A stretch of 64,000 nt of DNA from Desulfogranum mediterraneum DSM 13871. Lineage in GTDB: Bacteria > Desulfobacterota > Desulfobulbia > Desulfobulbales > Desulfobulbaceae. Below, in pieces: positions 43,901 through 52,591 of this stretch. The stretch is from positions 62,001 through 126,000 of the forward strand of contig NZ_AUCW01000014.1 in the NCBI RefSeq assembly GCF_000429965.1, in the 5' to 3' direction. Every line of letters starts with the position of its first letter. Position 1 is the stretch's first letter. Both the position numbers and the translations under genes were made by a program. The notes beneath the pieces were generated by a model. That model was not told the DNA's origin. It made no database searches and was given only the letters and a program-made list of their open reading frames with translations.

Positions 43901-45186
43901 TGGATCAGGTTGAGCCAGATCCGGATATTGGTCAGGTGGGCCGGATTGGCGATGGGCTGCCAGTCTTCGTCCACGCCGCGGACCCCGGCATACTGGAAGC
44001 CGAAGCGCACCGCCTCCCAGAGAAAGGCCTCCACCAGGCTGGAGCTGTCCTTCTTAAAGACCTCGTTGCCGATCACCTGGATACACTGCAGGGAGGTATG
44101 GGGATAGCGCTTGACATTGGCCTTGAGCAGCTGAAAGGTGGTGATGAAAAAACGTTCGATCTCTTCAAAGCTCTGGCTGCGGATCAGCTGGACCAGGGAG
44201 CGGTTGATCTCCCGGAGGGTCTCCTCGTGGATCAGGTAGAGGCCGCCGGTGTCCATGATCCGAAAGAGAAAGAGCAGCTTCCGGTTTTCCACAAAGTGGG
44301 ACTCTGCCTCGTTGCCCTCGGCCACCAGATGGGCGGGAATGCCCCGGTAGAGCCGGACGATATCCATGTGATTGGGCAGCTGGACCATGGTGACCAGGCC
44401 GGCCCGGGGATCATGGCTGGAGTCGATCCCATCCAGGGCACGACGGTGGGTCCGGATCTGCTCGTGGGAGATGGCGATCAGTTGGGCGCCGGCCTGCCAA
44501 TTGCTGCAATACTCGCCGCAGCGCTGTTCAAACCAGGGCAGGGGATCCTCTTCCCCCAGCCAGTAGTCGTAGTTGCATCGCAGGATGGTCTCCATCAACC
44601 GGGACAATGGGCCGAAGTCAAAGGATTTATCTACCAGGCCATCGTCCAGGGCCAGCACCTTCTTGGCGATCCGCCTGACCGGATGATGTCCCTGGACGAT
44701 GAACATCATCACCTGGGGATGGGTGCTCTCAAGCCGGCAGAGACGGCGAAAGAAGCGGTTGAGTTCCTCCTCGTAGCGGAGCAGACCCGCTGGCTCCAGG
44801 GAGTTGATCAGCTTATCGCCACAGGCAAGCATGGCATCCACAGTCCGGGCCACCAGCTGCTCATTCTTGACGGTATCTTCCAGGGCCTCGAAAAAGATGC
44901 CGACAAAGAGAGAAAAGGCCTCAGGGCCCTGGTCATGACGGTGGTAGTGGTGGAGGTTCTTCAAGACAAAGGCCCGCAACTCCGGAATAAGCAACTTCCA
45001 GTTGCGGTAGGGGTGACTCACCTCATAGAGCAGGGCTTCAATCTTGGTCGTCAGGCCTTTATAGCCGGCCACAATGGCGGAGAGCGGCAGGTAGGCGGGG
45101 TTGATCTCAACCTCGCCCGCGGTTTCCTGAAGATTGGCTTTTAAGGCATCAGACTCGATGGCCGGCGATGATCCTTGGGCAGACAT
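40933..45186 (-). CDS. PPDK-type ATP-grasp and phosphohistidine protein with large novel N-terminus
   Basis: A 1,417-residue protein, probably cytoplasmic (no signal or membrane segment). Residues from about 915 match the nucleotide-binding half of pyruvate phosphate dikinase: HLGNKGFNLVVMA, LLSVRSGSAISMPGMM (about 990), VQAMVYGN, GSGVLFTAHPY and LYILQTRDM. The swivelling phosphohistidine domain follows, with GGQTSHASVV and catalytic His at about 1351. The protein ends 66 residues later, where PPDK and PEP synthase would continue into the PEP/pyruvate barrel, which is absent. The first ~900 residues are helical-looking and match nothing I know. An ATP-driven His phosphorylation with an unknown acceptor is the likely chemistry. 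First gene of a minus-strand group with copA and the 37-kb membrane protein. Confidence 0.85.
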   Translation of the reverse strand: MSAQGSSPAIESDALKANLQETAGEVEINPAYLPLSAIVAGYKGLTTKIEALLYEVSHPYRNWKLLIPELRAFVLKNLHHYHRHDQGPEAFSLFVGIFFEALEDTVKNEQLVARTVDAMLACGDKLINSLEPAGLLRYEEELNRFFRRLCRLESTHPQVMMFIVQGHHPVRRIAKKVLALDDGLVDKSFDFGPLSRLMETILRCNYDYWLGEEDPLPWFEQRCGEYCSNWQAGAQLIAISHEQIRTHRRALDGIDSSHDPRAGLVTMVQLPNHMDIVRLYRGIPAHLVAEGNEAESHFVENRKLLFLFRIMDTGGLYLIHEETLREINRSLVQLIRSQSFEEIERFFITTFQLLKANVKRYPHTSLQCIQVIGNEVFKKDSSSLVEAFLWEAVRFGFQYAGVRGVDEDWQPIANPAHLTNIRIWLNLIQQEPKWCSTLFSALIINIQLSGICVKDTDLFQRDITDLLNHPIEPIYNLAKQFTKLMPVFFNEIGAEGELRDVSTEIDEIHQRRDVLVHFLRKQAHVESSNLIVGFIEAIFTFWLTLDKGYLEEYLPEEVLQEVAVSGPYVEDQHRLGQRIQEELRFNRMTNILQWGDLERQAYLDQQEDISEAERRRFNLLVKMYKLLHLKYHLSLPELHLQLEHAILNGFPELEQLLAVLEEDDPFRCLDALLDQLAHLRQVILSEECFEPNEEIYYKRHIAVDIPSVYGRYSERKFDALGLTFRLESLANIYLERLFESVNLSFITQATFILILKCLRFFSKALQVDGITSRRLDTSISLLGSSIGLKRFSYTQHLDIMRGLSEGIKDIIYAYYTNIHQNNLSIIVPQIGRENICPKYRSLWDEENMPESVLRISESFFRELIATAFGLQHLDNFIGKIIQTLEAQKDLLDEETLDLLMSYNPEKAISSLHAENMRTHNLIHLGNKGFNLVVMAREDKPVPPAFIITTEIFRCYEAVRKFDRARDEFMQRVRASITEIERLTNANFGSPEKPLLLSVRSGSAISMPGMMTTIHNVGTNAELVEEFVARNPQLESFAWDNFRRFLQSWGMSHGMDREDFQELMNEHKLKHNVHLKREFSPAQMRQLALNYQRAVRKRGYGMPEDPWLQLVGAVEMVLDSWNTAKAREYRRLMDVSDDWGTAVIVQAMVYGNISLQAGSGVLFTAHPYRKVRRVALWGDYAPGDQGEDIVSGLVTSYPVSVEQAELDGRDADNSLELRFPEIYNRLREISRELVYDKGWNPQEIEFTFEGPRPEHLYILQTRDMITIKKKEHLNVFTDSDLAHKNILTKGIGVSGSAMSGRAVFTEENIRQLRAEDGEAVLILLRQDTVPEDIREISMVDGLVTSRGGQTSHASVVATRLEKTCVVGCRDMQVYETGEYAEINGFQIHFGDPVSIDGRHGLLIQGNYPLQEEIHILPI

Positions 45187-45635
45187 ACAGAACCTCTATG
45201 GAAAATGGGGAGAAAACATCCTGATACCCAGGAAGTGTAAAACGGATTGGCTGGAAAGTCAGCTCTTGTTTTTCAGAGCAGGAATCCCCTGCCGGCCTCT
45301 GGCTGGTTTTCCCTTTGCCGGCGAGCAAGGGGTCCACCCACGGCAAGGCTGGAAAAAGGTCTCCCTTCTCCTGGATGGAGATCGCCTTTTAAGCAGGACA
45401 ACGGCAGCTCGAGCCTCTCGGAACAGCTGGGACGTCCGGGAAAGTGGGGCAGTCGCGTCATGGCGGGAGGGGATCCAAGGGACCCGGAACGCGCCTTAAA
45501 GCCTTGTCAAAAAAACTGAAGCTGCTACTCTTAAGAGCAAGCGGCTGGAACCGGGTTTTCCCGCTTTCCCATGGCTGCGGTCCGGGTCAACTGTGCCGGG
45601 CCGCGCCCCAACCTGATCTTTATGAAGAGCACTCC
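45187..45635. other. Divergent gap before the binding-protein/kinase operon
   Basis: About 450 bp between the PPDK-like gene (minus) and the first binding protein (plus). Apart from the promoter candidate at 45504-45531 I see no RNA gene, repeat or terminator. Confidence 0.45.
45504..45531 (+). promoter_or_regulatory. Candidate sigma70 promoter for the sensor operon
   Basis: TTGTCA (45504-45509), a 16-bp spacer and TACTCT (45526-45531), with a TG one base before the -10 as in extended -10 promoters. It would leave a leader of about 100 nt before the 45636 start. Confidence 0.4.
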
Positions 45636-46496
45636 ATGCCCCTTACCAGGATCTCTGCCCCTATCCCTGTTGTTCTCCTGCTCCTCCTGCTGATGTCCCT
45701 CGTTCCCCCAGGCCACGGCAGCGCCTCTGAGCCGCCTCCCACGCTAACCATCGCCATGGCTGAAACCGACTGGCCGCCCTTTTTCTCCAGACCAGAGGCA
45801 ACGGCCTGCCCCCAGGGCATGTTGCCGGCAATGCTGAAGGCCCTCTTTGTCGAGGAGCTGGGCTGGCAGCTCCGCTACCTCTACCAACCGTGGAGCCGGG
45901 CCCAGAACGAGGTCAGACTGGGCAATGCCGATATTCTCCTCACCGTGCCCACGGCGACCAGACTGGGCTACACCCGGAGCACCGCCCTCCCCTTTCTCCG
46001 GCTCTCCCTGAAGCTCTACACCTATGCCGATCATCCCAGGCTGGAACAGATCAGAGAGATCCGCTCGGTTGAAGCGATCAGAGAGCTGGACCTGCAGATG
46101 GTGAGCAACCAGGGCAACAACTGGTTCAAGACCAATATCGAGGCCCAAGGCATCCCCACCACCTGGGTCAACACCGATGAGCAGATCATCCGCTTTCTGG
46201 CCCTGAAGCGGGCCGATGCCACCATCGAGGTCCCTGCGGCAATGAACCTGATGAGCAGGCAGCTGCAGCTCTCCCAGGGCCTGGTCCAGACCGAGGTCAG
46301 CTTTGGCCCCGTCGAGTTCTTCCTGCTCCTGGGGAAAAAGTCGCCCCTGACCCGGCGGCTGGAGGAGATCAACCTGGCCCTGGCAAGCCTCTCCGCCGCC
46401 GGGACCTTCCAGGAGATCCGCGCACAGTATCAACCCGCCCCCCCGGACGGCAGGGAGAGCAGCCCAGCTATGCCTCCAGGCGATGCGCCCAGGTGA
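45636..46496 (+). CDS. Periplasmic solute-binding protein (family 3-like)
   Basis: 286 residues from ATG 45636. A signal peptide (MPLTRISAPIPVVLLLLLLM to about residue 30) is followed by a type II binding fold: TIAMAETDWPPFFSRPEATACPQGMLPAMLKALF, then GNADILLTVPTATRLGYTRSTALPFLRLSLKLYTYADH, RADATIEVPAAMNLM and FGPVEFFLLLGKKSPL. It resembles polar amino-acid binding proteins, but no ABC permease or ATPase gene is adjacent. The kinase gene starts 4 bp after its stop, so this protein probably serves as a sensor subunit rather than a transporter component. Confidence 0.82.
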   Translation: MPLTRISAPIPVVLLLLLLMSLVPPGHGSASEPPPTLTIAMAETDWPPFFSRPEATACPQGMLPAMLKALFVEELGWQLRYLYQPWSRAQNEVRLGNADILLTVPTATRLGYTRSTALPFLRLSLKLYTYADHPRLEQIREIRSVEAIRELDLQMVSNQGNNWFKTNIEAQGIPTTWVNTDEQIIRFLALKRADATIEVPAAMNLMSRQLQLSQGLVQTEVSFGPVEFFLLLGKKSPLTRRLEEINLALASLSAAGTFQEIRAQYQPAPPDGRESSPAMPPGDAPR

Positions 46497-46500
46497 AGAG

Positions 46501-48528
46501 ATGAAAACTCCCTCCCGCTGCCTGCTCGCCGGCCTCGCCCTGCTCCTCAGCTACGCCCTGATCTGCGCCGCCTATATCCGACACCAGGAGCTGCTTGACC
46601 GGCAGACCTTCCACAACCATGCCGTGATCATCAGCGACGACATCTGGGCCCTCAACCCCGCCGGACCGAAAAACTACCTCCGTTTGGCCATGGAGGCCCA
46701 TGCCTACGAGTCCTTGACGGTCACTATCCCGGGCAACCCGGCATTCCTCCAACTCACGGCCCCCCACCTGGAAGGCTTGAACAAACTGCTCTTTACCGCC
46801 GGCATCATTGCCCTCAAGCCCCTTGAAGAGCAGCTCGTCCATGGCGAACTCACCATCGGCAGCCTCCAGGGAAAACAGTATGTGCGGGTGATCTTCCCCC
46901 TGCTCAATATCCTGGCCCTCTTCCTGCTGGTGGTGCTGGTCCTGGGCCTCATAGGCTACCTGCTCAGGCGACGCAGGACCCTGGAGGAGCTGGTCCGGGA
47001 ACGTACCCGCAAACTCTGGGAGAGCGAGGGGCGCTTCCAGGACCTGGTCAACCTGCTCCCGGAGATGGTCTTTGAGACCGACCTGGAGGGCACGATCCTC
47101 TATGCCAACACCATTGCCCAGGAGCGGCTGGGATTCAGCACCGGCCGCTCCACCGAGATCAACCTGTTTTCCTTTATCCAGGATCAGCTCCGCAACAGGG
47201 CCAGGGACGGTTTCCAGCGTGCTCTCCAGGCCCCTGACTCCAGCCTGGAGGAGCTGACGGCCCTGGACCGCGAGGGTCGCCCCTTTCCCATTCTCTTTCG
47301 GACAGCGCCGATTATCCAGGGCAACAAACTCGCCGGGGCCAGGTCCATAGCCATCGACATCAGCGAACGGTATCAGCTGGAGGAGCAACTGCGGCGGGAC
47401 CAGAAGATGAAGGCCATCGGCCTGATGGCCGGCGGGGTGGCCCACGATCTGAACAACATCCTCTCCGGCATCGTCAGCTATCCGGAGCTGATGCTCCTGG
47501 AACAGGACGAAGAGAGCCCCCTGCGTCCGCCGCTGGAGGCTATCCGCAGGGCAGGCCTGGAGGCCTCTGAGGTGGTCGCCGACCTGCTCGCCGTTGCCCG
47601 GGGGGTGCCTGCCACCACAGAGATCAGCACAGCCAACGATCTGATCCTCGCCTATCTCGACTCACCCGACTTTCGGCAACTGCAGAGTCGTTATCCGCTG
47701 ATCACGGTGGAGACCGAGCTGGAGCCCGGGCTCCTCCCCATCTCCTGCTCTCCCATCCATGTGCGCAAATCTCTGATGAACCTGATCATCAACGGCATGG
47801 AGGCCATTCACGGCAAGGGATTGATCAAGATCGTCACCAGAAACGAGCTGGAGCAGCAAAGCAGCAGCAGAGAAGCAGGGCCAGGAGCTATCTCTGCTCA
47901 GATCCTGGTCAGTGATAGCGGCCAGGGCATCAGCAGCCATGAAATCGAACACATCTTTGAGCCCTTCTATACCAAGAAGATCATGGGCCGCAGCGGGAGC
48001 GGACTGGGCCTGGCCGTGGTCTGGAACACCATGCGGGATCATGGCGGCAGCGTCGAGGTGGTCAGCTCCGCCCAAGGCTCCACCTTTACCCTCAGCTTTC
48101 CAAGCGTGGACAGCCGGAAGCTCCAGCCGCTGCCCGGGGCCAGGCAACAACTCCACCAGGGCCAGGGTGAGACGGTCCTGATCATTGACGACCAAGCCAA
48201 CCAGCGGGAGATAGCCGGCCAGCTGCTCCACTCCCTGGGCTACAACGTCAATGCGGTCTCCTCGGGTGAAGCAGCTGTGGAATGGTTGAAATCCTACCAC
48301 GCCGATGTTATCCTCCTGGACATGTTGATGACGCCCGGACAATACAATGGCCGCAAGACCTTTGAGCAGATTCTCCAGGTCAAGCCGGGCCAAAAGGCGA
48401 TCATCGTCAGCGGCTTTGCCGAAGACCATGACGTCCGCTTGACCCGGCAGCTGGGAGCCACCCATTTTCTGGCCAAGCCATACACCCTTGATCAGATCGG
48501 GACCGCGCTCTCCGAGACCCTGCATTAA
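46501..48528 (+). CDS. Hybrid sensor histidine kinase with PAS and receiver domains
   Basis: 675 residues. TM1 (about 8-26), a short periplasmic sensor region (to about 135), TM2 ([24 protein letters not shown]), then a PAS domain ([25 protein letters not shown]). The H-box has His315 in [18 protein letters not shown]1 and G2 boxes follow: [36 protein letters not shown]-terminal receiver ([13 protein letters not shown]) has phospho-acceptor Asp607 in [12 protein letters not shown]. The start is ATG 46501, directly after the Shine-Dalgarno AGGTGAAGAG; the six upstream in-frame codons from 46483 overlap the previous gene. No response regulator with an output domain is encoded in the window, so the output is unknown. 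It lies between two binding-protein genes. Confidence 0.92.
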   Translation: MKTPSRCLLAGLALLLSYALICAAYIRHQELLDRQTFHNHAVIISDDIWALNPAGPKNYLRLAMEAHAYESLTVTIPGNPAFLQLTAPHLEGLNKLLFTAGIIALKPLEEQLVHGELTIGSLQGKQYVRVIFPLLNILALFLLVVLVLGLIGYLLRRRRTLEELVRERTRKLWESEGRFQDLVNLLPEMVFETDLEGTILYANTIAQERLGFSTGRSTEINLFSFIQDQLRNRARDGFQRALQAPDSSLEELTALDREGRPFPILFRTAPIIQGNKLAGARSIAIDISERYQLEEQLRRDQKMKAIGLMAGGVAHDLNNILSGIVSYPELMLLEQDEESPLRPPLEAIRRAGLEASEVVADLLAVARGVPATTEISTANDLILAYLDSPDFRQLQSRYPLITVETELEPGLLPISCSPIHVRKSLMNLIINGMEAIHGKGLIKIVTRNELEQQSSSREAGPGAISAQILVSDSGQGISSHEIEHIFEPFYTKKIMGRSGSGLGLAVVWNTMRDHGGSVEVVSSAQGSTFTLSFPSVDSRKLQPLPGARQQLHQGQGETVLIIDDQANQREIAGQLLHSLGYNVNAVSSGEAAVEWLKSYHADVILLDMLMTPGQYNGRKTFEQILQVKPGQKAIIVSGFAEDHDVRLTRQLGATHFLAKPYTLDQIGTALSETLH

Positions 48529-48587
48529 TGCGCTCAGAGGGGAATCCCCAAGCAACAACGATCTTCTGCCTTTTGAGAGATTTGCCG

Positions 48588-49499
48588 ATGAACATCGTCT
48601 GCCCTATCCGACCGATTATCCTGGCCGCCATCCTCGGTCTGCTCAGCGCCACCGCCGGCCTGGCCAAGGAGCCCCTCTACTGGTTGGAGGCAGTGGCGCC
48701 GCCCTTCTTCATTCACCAGGGAGCGCTGAAGGGCCAGGGATACGAAGATCTCCTCACAGCACTCTTAAAGGAACAACTCCCGGACTATGAGCACCGCCAC
48801 CTGCCGGCCAACATCTCCAGACACTATCAGCAGTGGAAACAGGGCGAAAACGCCTGCAGCCTGGCCATGTACAAGACTCCGGAACGAGAGGAATTTGCCT
48901 ACTTCTCCATCCCCAGCGTGATCACCCTCCCTCCGGTGCTGATCATCAGTAAGGACAACTGGGAAAAGTTCGACAACCAATCCACCGTCCTGTTGAAGGA
49001 TCTGCTCAACAGCAAACGCTACCTCATCGGCAGGGCCAGAAACCGTTCCTATGGCACCACCATGGATGAGATCCTCGACACCCATGGCAGTGAGGCTACC
49101 ATCTTTTCCTATGAAGGACCGGAGCTGACCCTCAATCTCTTTAAGATGCTCTTAGCGGGCCGAATCGACGCCCTCCCGGGGCTGCCGGAAGAGGCGATGT
49201 ACCTGGCCGAGACCATGGGGATCCGCGACCGGATCATGACCCTGGGGATTGTCGAAAACCTCAGCAACCCCCGGGCCATGCTGACCCATGTGGCCTGCTC
49301 CAAGACCGAGTGGGGCCAGCAGACCATTGCGGTCATCAACACGGTCCTCAAACAGCAACGCCCAACAGAGCGCTACCGCCGGGCCTATGAACGCTGGTTG
49401 GATCCCGCCAGCATCCCCCTGTACCGAAAATTCTATCAGGAGGTGTTCCTTGACGAACCGCAAGCCAACACTGCGGAGAAGAGTTTGGAACATCAATAA
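48588..49499 (+). CDS. Second periplasmic binding-protein-like sensor (TIGR02285-like)
   Basis: 303 residues with a signal peptide (MNIVCPIRPIILAAILGLLSATAGLA). The body resembles the uncharacterised TIGR02285 branch of binding proteins: EAVAPPFFIHQGALKGQGYEDLLTALL, WKQGENACSLAMYKTPEREEFAYFSIPS, and NRSYGTTMDEIL. It differs strongly from the binding protein at 45.6 kb, so this is not a simple duplication. It begins 59 bp after the kinase stop with GAGAG upstream, and is last in the three-gene unit. Confidence 0.8.
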   Translation: MNIVCPIRPIILAAILGLLSATAGLAKEPLYWLEAVAPPFFIHQGALKGQGYEDLLTALLKEQLPDYEHRHLPANISRHYQQWKQGENACSLAMYKTPEREEFAYFSIPSVITLPPVLIISKDNWEKFDNQSTVLLKDLLNSKRYLIGRARNRSYGTTMDEILDTHGSEATIFSYEGPELTLNLFKMLLAGRIDALPGLPEEAMYLAETMGIRDRIMTLGIVENLSNPRAMLTHVACSKTEWGQQTIAVINTVLKQQRPTERYRRAYERWLDPASIPLYRKFYQEVFLDEPQANTAEKSLEHQ

Positions 49500-49550
49500 A
49501 AACGGCCCAGCCGGGCAAACGGCGACAGGTCACAGGGCCGGAGCTCCCCT

Positions 49551-50006
49551 CTAGCTCTGCCCGGCCTGAGCGGCCAGGAGCGAGTCCAGCTGATTGGCAA
49601 AGAGCTGACGATCCCGCCGACTGAGCGAGCGAGGCCCACCGGTATCGACGCCGCTGCTGCGCAACTCCTCCATGAAATCCCGCATGCTCAGACGGGCGGC
49701 GATGGTCTCTTCACTATAGCGTTCCCCCCTGGGATTGAGGCCGACGCCTCCCCTGGCGACCACCTCGGCGGCCAGGGGAATATCGGCGGTAACCACCAGG
49801 TCACCTGGTTCCAGGCGCTGGACGATGGCGTTATCCGCCGCATCAAATCCCGAGGGCACCTGAAGAAAAGAGATCCAGGGTGAGGGCGGCACCTGCAAGC
49901 GACGATTAGCCACCAGGGTCAATGCCACCCCCACCCGCTCGGCAGCCTTGAACAGGATCTCCTTGATCACCGCCGGACAGGCGTCACCATCCACCCATAT
50001 CTTCAT
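49551..50006 (-). CDS. YaiI/YqxD family protein (UPF0178)
   Basis: 151 residues starting [24 protein letters not shown], the family hallmark, with [27 protein letters not shown] and a C-terminal [17 protein letters not shown]. This is a PIN-like fold family of unknown biochemical role, possibly a nuclease. The ATG overlaps the stop of the CYTH gene (ATGA), so the two are translationally coupled. It converges with the binding-protein gene on the other strand. Confidence 0.9.
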   Translation of the reverse strand: MKIWVDGDACPAVIKEILFKAAERVGVALTLVANRRLQVPPSPWISFLQVPSGFDAADNAIVQRLEPGDLVVTADIPLAAEVVARGGVGLNPRGERYSEETIAARLSMRDFMEELRSSGVDTGGPRSLSRRDRQLFANQLDSLLAAQAGQS

Positions 50007-50527
50007 CGCTGTTCCCTGCTCCCGGATCCTGGATCAACCTGCCTGGGGAGCGACTCCCTGGGCCAGCTGGAATAGGGGTAACTGGCCAACCTGGCATTAA
50101 AGTAACGCGAGTCATCGGTCACCTCCATGCCCAGCCAGGGAGGCCGGGCAAAGGACTGCTCTTCGCTTTCCAGTTCTATTTCAGCCACAATCAGTCCCTG
50201 ATTTTCCCCAAAAAACTCATCCACCTCCCAGGTGAAGCCCTCATGCTCCACCAGATAGCGCTTCTTCTCGATCAGGGGCGGCTCACAGAGTTGCTCCAGC
50301 ATGACCATGGCATCCTCCGGAGGAATCGGGTACTCAAACTCCATCCTGGAGGGTCCCACACTGGCCCCCTTGATGGTCAGGTAACCCTGATCGCCGACAA
50401 GCCGTACCCGCACGGTGCGCTCCTTGGAGGCGTGGATATAGCCCTGACAGTAGACCTTTCCCCGCCCCTGCTGCCTCCACTCCTCACTGCTGACTAAAAA
50501 CTTTCGTTCAATTTCAATACCCACCAT
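50003..50527 (-). CDS. CYTH-domain triphosphate tunnel metalloenzyme
   Basis: 174 residues with the EIERKFL signature at residues 4-10 ([14 protein letters not shown]). Alternating charged beta strands form the tunnel: [64 protein letters not shown]. Such single-domain bacterial members usually hydrolyse inorganic triphosphate or other organic triphosphates. Size (about 155-175) suits the NeuTTM-like group rather than class IV adenylate cyclase. GAGGTG is immediately upstream. The last 15 residues look disordered. Confidence 0.88.
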   Translation of the reverse strand: MVGIEIERKFLVSSEEWRQQGRGKVYCQGYIHASKERTVRVRLVGDQGYLTIKGASVGPSRMEFEYPIPPEDAMVMLEQLCEPPLIEKKRYLVEHEGFTWEVDEFFGENQGLIVAEIELESEEQSFARPPWLGMEVTDDSRYFNARLASYPYSSWPRESLPRQVDPGSGSREQR

Positions 50528-50779
50528 TCACCTCGATCTCGGCCTCAGCCTGAAACGGTTCAACCCTTGAAAAAAAAGCTCCCCAGCGACCCCGAAGCCT
50601 CGTCCGGAGCAGATAAAGAAAGCCCTTGCTTCCGATTTTTGCTACTCTCCCGGAAAAGGGATGAAGAGGGCCACAGCCCGCTTCCAGAGCAACGCAGCTG
50701 GGCTGGGTCGAAAAACCGATTCCCCTCTCCCCTGTCCCGACACCTATCATTCCCTCAATCATCAGCCCTTAGCGCCCCC

Positions 50780-51373
50780 ATGTTCACTCCAGAAAGCAAC
50801 CAATTCACCCTCTCCCTCCCCCACTGGGCCACCGACCAGCTGAACAGCCTGCCTGCCAAGCTGTCCACCCTTGAAGAACGGATGGAGGCAGTGCTCCTCT
50901 TTGCAGGCCTCAACGTCCGACACCAGAGCGGAGGGCCCTTTGCCGCCGGGGTCTTTAGCGCGGATTCAGGCCGACTGGTTGCCATGGGAGTCAACCGGGT
51001 CATGCCCGGCAACTGCTCTTCGGCCCATGCCGAGATCATGGCCCTCTCCCTGGCCCAGCAGAGGCTGGGCAGCTACGACCTGGGTGCCCCGGGATCCGAC
51101 GCCCATCAGCTGGTGGTCAACTGGTGCCCCTGTGCCATGTGCTTTGGCGCGCTGCTCTGGTCCGGGATCCGTTCCCTGGCCATCTCCGGTTCAGGCCCCC
51201 CCCTGGAGGAACTCACCGGCTTTGACGAAGGCCCCCTTCACCCCCAATGGCGGGAGGAACTGGCCCGGCGGGGTATAACCCTTCAGGAAAATATCCTCCG
51301 GGAAGAGGCCATCGCCCAGTTCAAGACCTTTGCCGCCTCCGGACAACCGGTCTACAACGGCCGCCAAGGCTAG
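50780..51373 (+). CDS. Nucleoside/guanine deaminase-like protein (cytidine deaminase fold)
   Basis: 197 residues from ATG 50780. Zinc-site motifs are HAEIMALSLAQ (His ligand and catalytic Glu) and WCPCAMCFGALLWSGI (the two Cys ligands). The layout resembles guanine deaminase (GuaD) and TadA-like nucleoside deaminases. An extra N-terminal stretch (MFTPESNQFTLSLPHWATDQ) is unlike TadA, so a free base or nucleoside is a likelier substrate than tRNA. No Shine-Dalgarno is evident. The frame is open upstream to 50567 but without a better start. It stands alone, facing the redoxin gene. Confidence 0.82.
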   Translation: MFTPESNQFTLSLPHWATDQLNSLPAKLSTLEERMEAVLLFAGLNVRHQSGGPFAAGVFSADSGRLVAMGVNRVMPGNCSSAHAEIMALSLAQQRLGSYDLGAPGSDAHQLVVNWCPCAMCFGALLWSGIRSLAISGSGPPLEELTGFDEGPLHPQWREELARRGITLQENILREEAIAQFKTFAASGQPVYNGRQG

Positions 51374-51555
51374 CCCTCTGATCCGTGTCATCCTCATCGG
51401 CCTGTTGGCAGGCCTCTTTTTCAGCACCACCGTTCTCCTGAACAGGGCCATGAGCCTGAAGGGCGGCCGCTGCGGTAGACGCCTGCTCCGGGAGTTGCGA
51501 CGAAACGGGTGCTTCTGCTGGCTCAGCGGCTCGATCGGTTTTGGAGCCGCGTTAT

Positions 51556-52140
51556 TCAAGCCAGAGAAAAATAATCAGGCTCGTTGCCGGGCCGCCATTT
51601 GATGTTGCAGCCCATGGCAGGTTTCTGCTCCCCGGCTATAGGTTCCCCCTTGAGCAGGGCGTCCAGGGCCCTGCGCAGGTCCCTGCCGCTGACCGCCACC
51701 TGATTGCCGGGCCGGGCATCATCCAACTGACCACGATACACCAGCCTCTTGTCGCCATCAAAGAGAAAAATATCCGGGGTACAGGCCGCCTGATAACGCC
51801 TGGCCACCTCCTGGGAAGCGTCGTGGAGGTAGGGGAAGGATAATCCTTTCCGCCGAAACAGCGTCTTCATCTGGTCATGACTGTCATTGGGGTAGGCCTG
51901 GTCATCGTTGGCGTTGATGCCGACCATACCGATCCCCTTGGCAACATACTCCCGGCCCAGGGCAATGAGCTCGGCCAGGACATGCTGCACATAGGGGCAG
52001 TGGTTGCACATAAACACCACCAGCAGCCCCTTGGTGGCGGGGATATCGTCCAAGGCAACCATGCGGTCGCTGGTATCGGCCAGGAAAAAGGCAGGGGCCC
52101 TGGTGCCCAGGGCCAACATATTTGAAGCGGTCAAAACCAT
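51556..52140 (-). CDS. Thioredoxin-fold AhpC/TSA-type redoxin
   Basis: 194 residues from ATG 52140, with GGAGGAG 6 nt upstream. The fold reads LALGTRAPAFFLADTSDRMVALDDIPATKGLLVVFMCNHCPYVQHVLAELIALGREY, with a CNHC redox pair, and later ACTPDIFLFDGDKRLVYRGQLDD. It belongs to the thioredoxin-family redoxins that carry CNHCPYV, of uncertain partner. No signal peptide from this start, so cytoplasmic. A 26-residue upstream extension is open but lies before the strong Shine-Dalgarno. Confidence 0.88.
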   Translation of the reverse strand: MVLTASNMLALGTRAPAFFLADTSDRMVALDDIPATKGLLVVFMCNHCPYVQHVLAELIALGREYVAKGIGMVGINANDDQAYPNDSHDQMKTLFRRKGLSFPYLHDASQEVARRYQAACTPDIFLFDGDKRLVYRGQLDDARPGNQVAVSGRDLRRALDALLKGEPIAGEQKPAMGCNIKWRPGNEPDYFSLA

Positions 52141-52470
52141 GGTATGCTCCTCCACAAAAAAATGGGCAGGCTGAGGCAGATAGAGTGCTCTGCTTGCTCC
52201 GGCCGCGGGCAAGATCACCCGCCGCTAGATATCGGCAGGAAAGCTGGAGCAGATCACCACCTCTGATTGCAGCCAAACCATAACCATGATCCATCCTTTT
52301 ACCAGATTCCCCCCTGACCTTGCCAGAGAAGGGTCCACTGAATCGAGGGAGCCCAAACCATTCCCGCGGGCTCTCTGCTCCGGTGCTCAACAGTTATCTA
52401 TTGATAACCACAGGATCTTATTATAGGATATAGGATACAGTCAAGACAAGCAGCAGGAGACTGCTCGGAC

Positions 52471-52525
52471 CAGGGATGAGCAGGGATGAGCAAGTCCTGG
52501 CAGAGTCCTGGCAAAGTCCAAGCAA
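52471..52525. repeat. Tandem 10-bp and 11-bp repeats
   Basis: CAGGGATGAG occurs twice (52471-52480, 52481-52490). Directly after come three 11-bp units: AGTCCTGGCAG (52493), AGTCCTGGCAA (52504) and AGTCCAAGCAA (52515). Two unrelated units are thus amplified side by side. Confidence 0.8.
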
Positions 52526-52591
52526 ATAGCCCCGGGAGCTTCTGCCGGAAAGAGCTGCAAGGGGTTTGAGACCAGCCTACACAGTTGCTCT

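Noticed and set aside
42145-45144. A 999-codon open frame on the plus strand, antisense to the PPDK-like gene
   Set aside because: It mirrors the minus-strand gene's third-position GC bias, is low-complexity (G, H, D, L rich) and has no motif. The minus-strand frame carries clear PPDK motifs.
51330-51602. A 90-codon plus-strand frame between the deaminase and redoxin genes
   Set aside because: It overlaps the deaminase end and the redoxin end, has no ribosome site and no recognisable domain despite a short hydrophobic patch.
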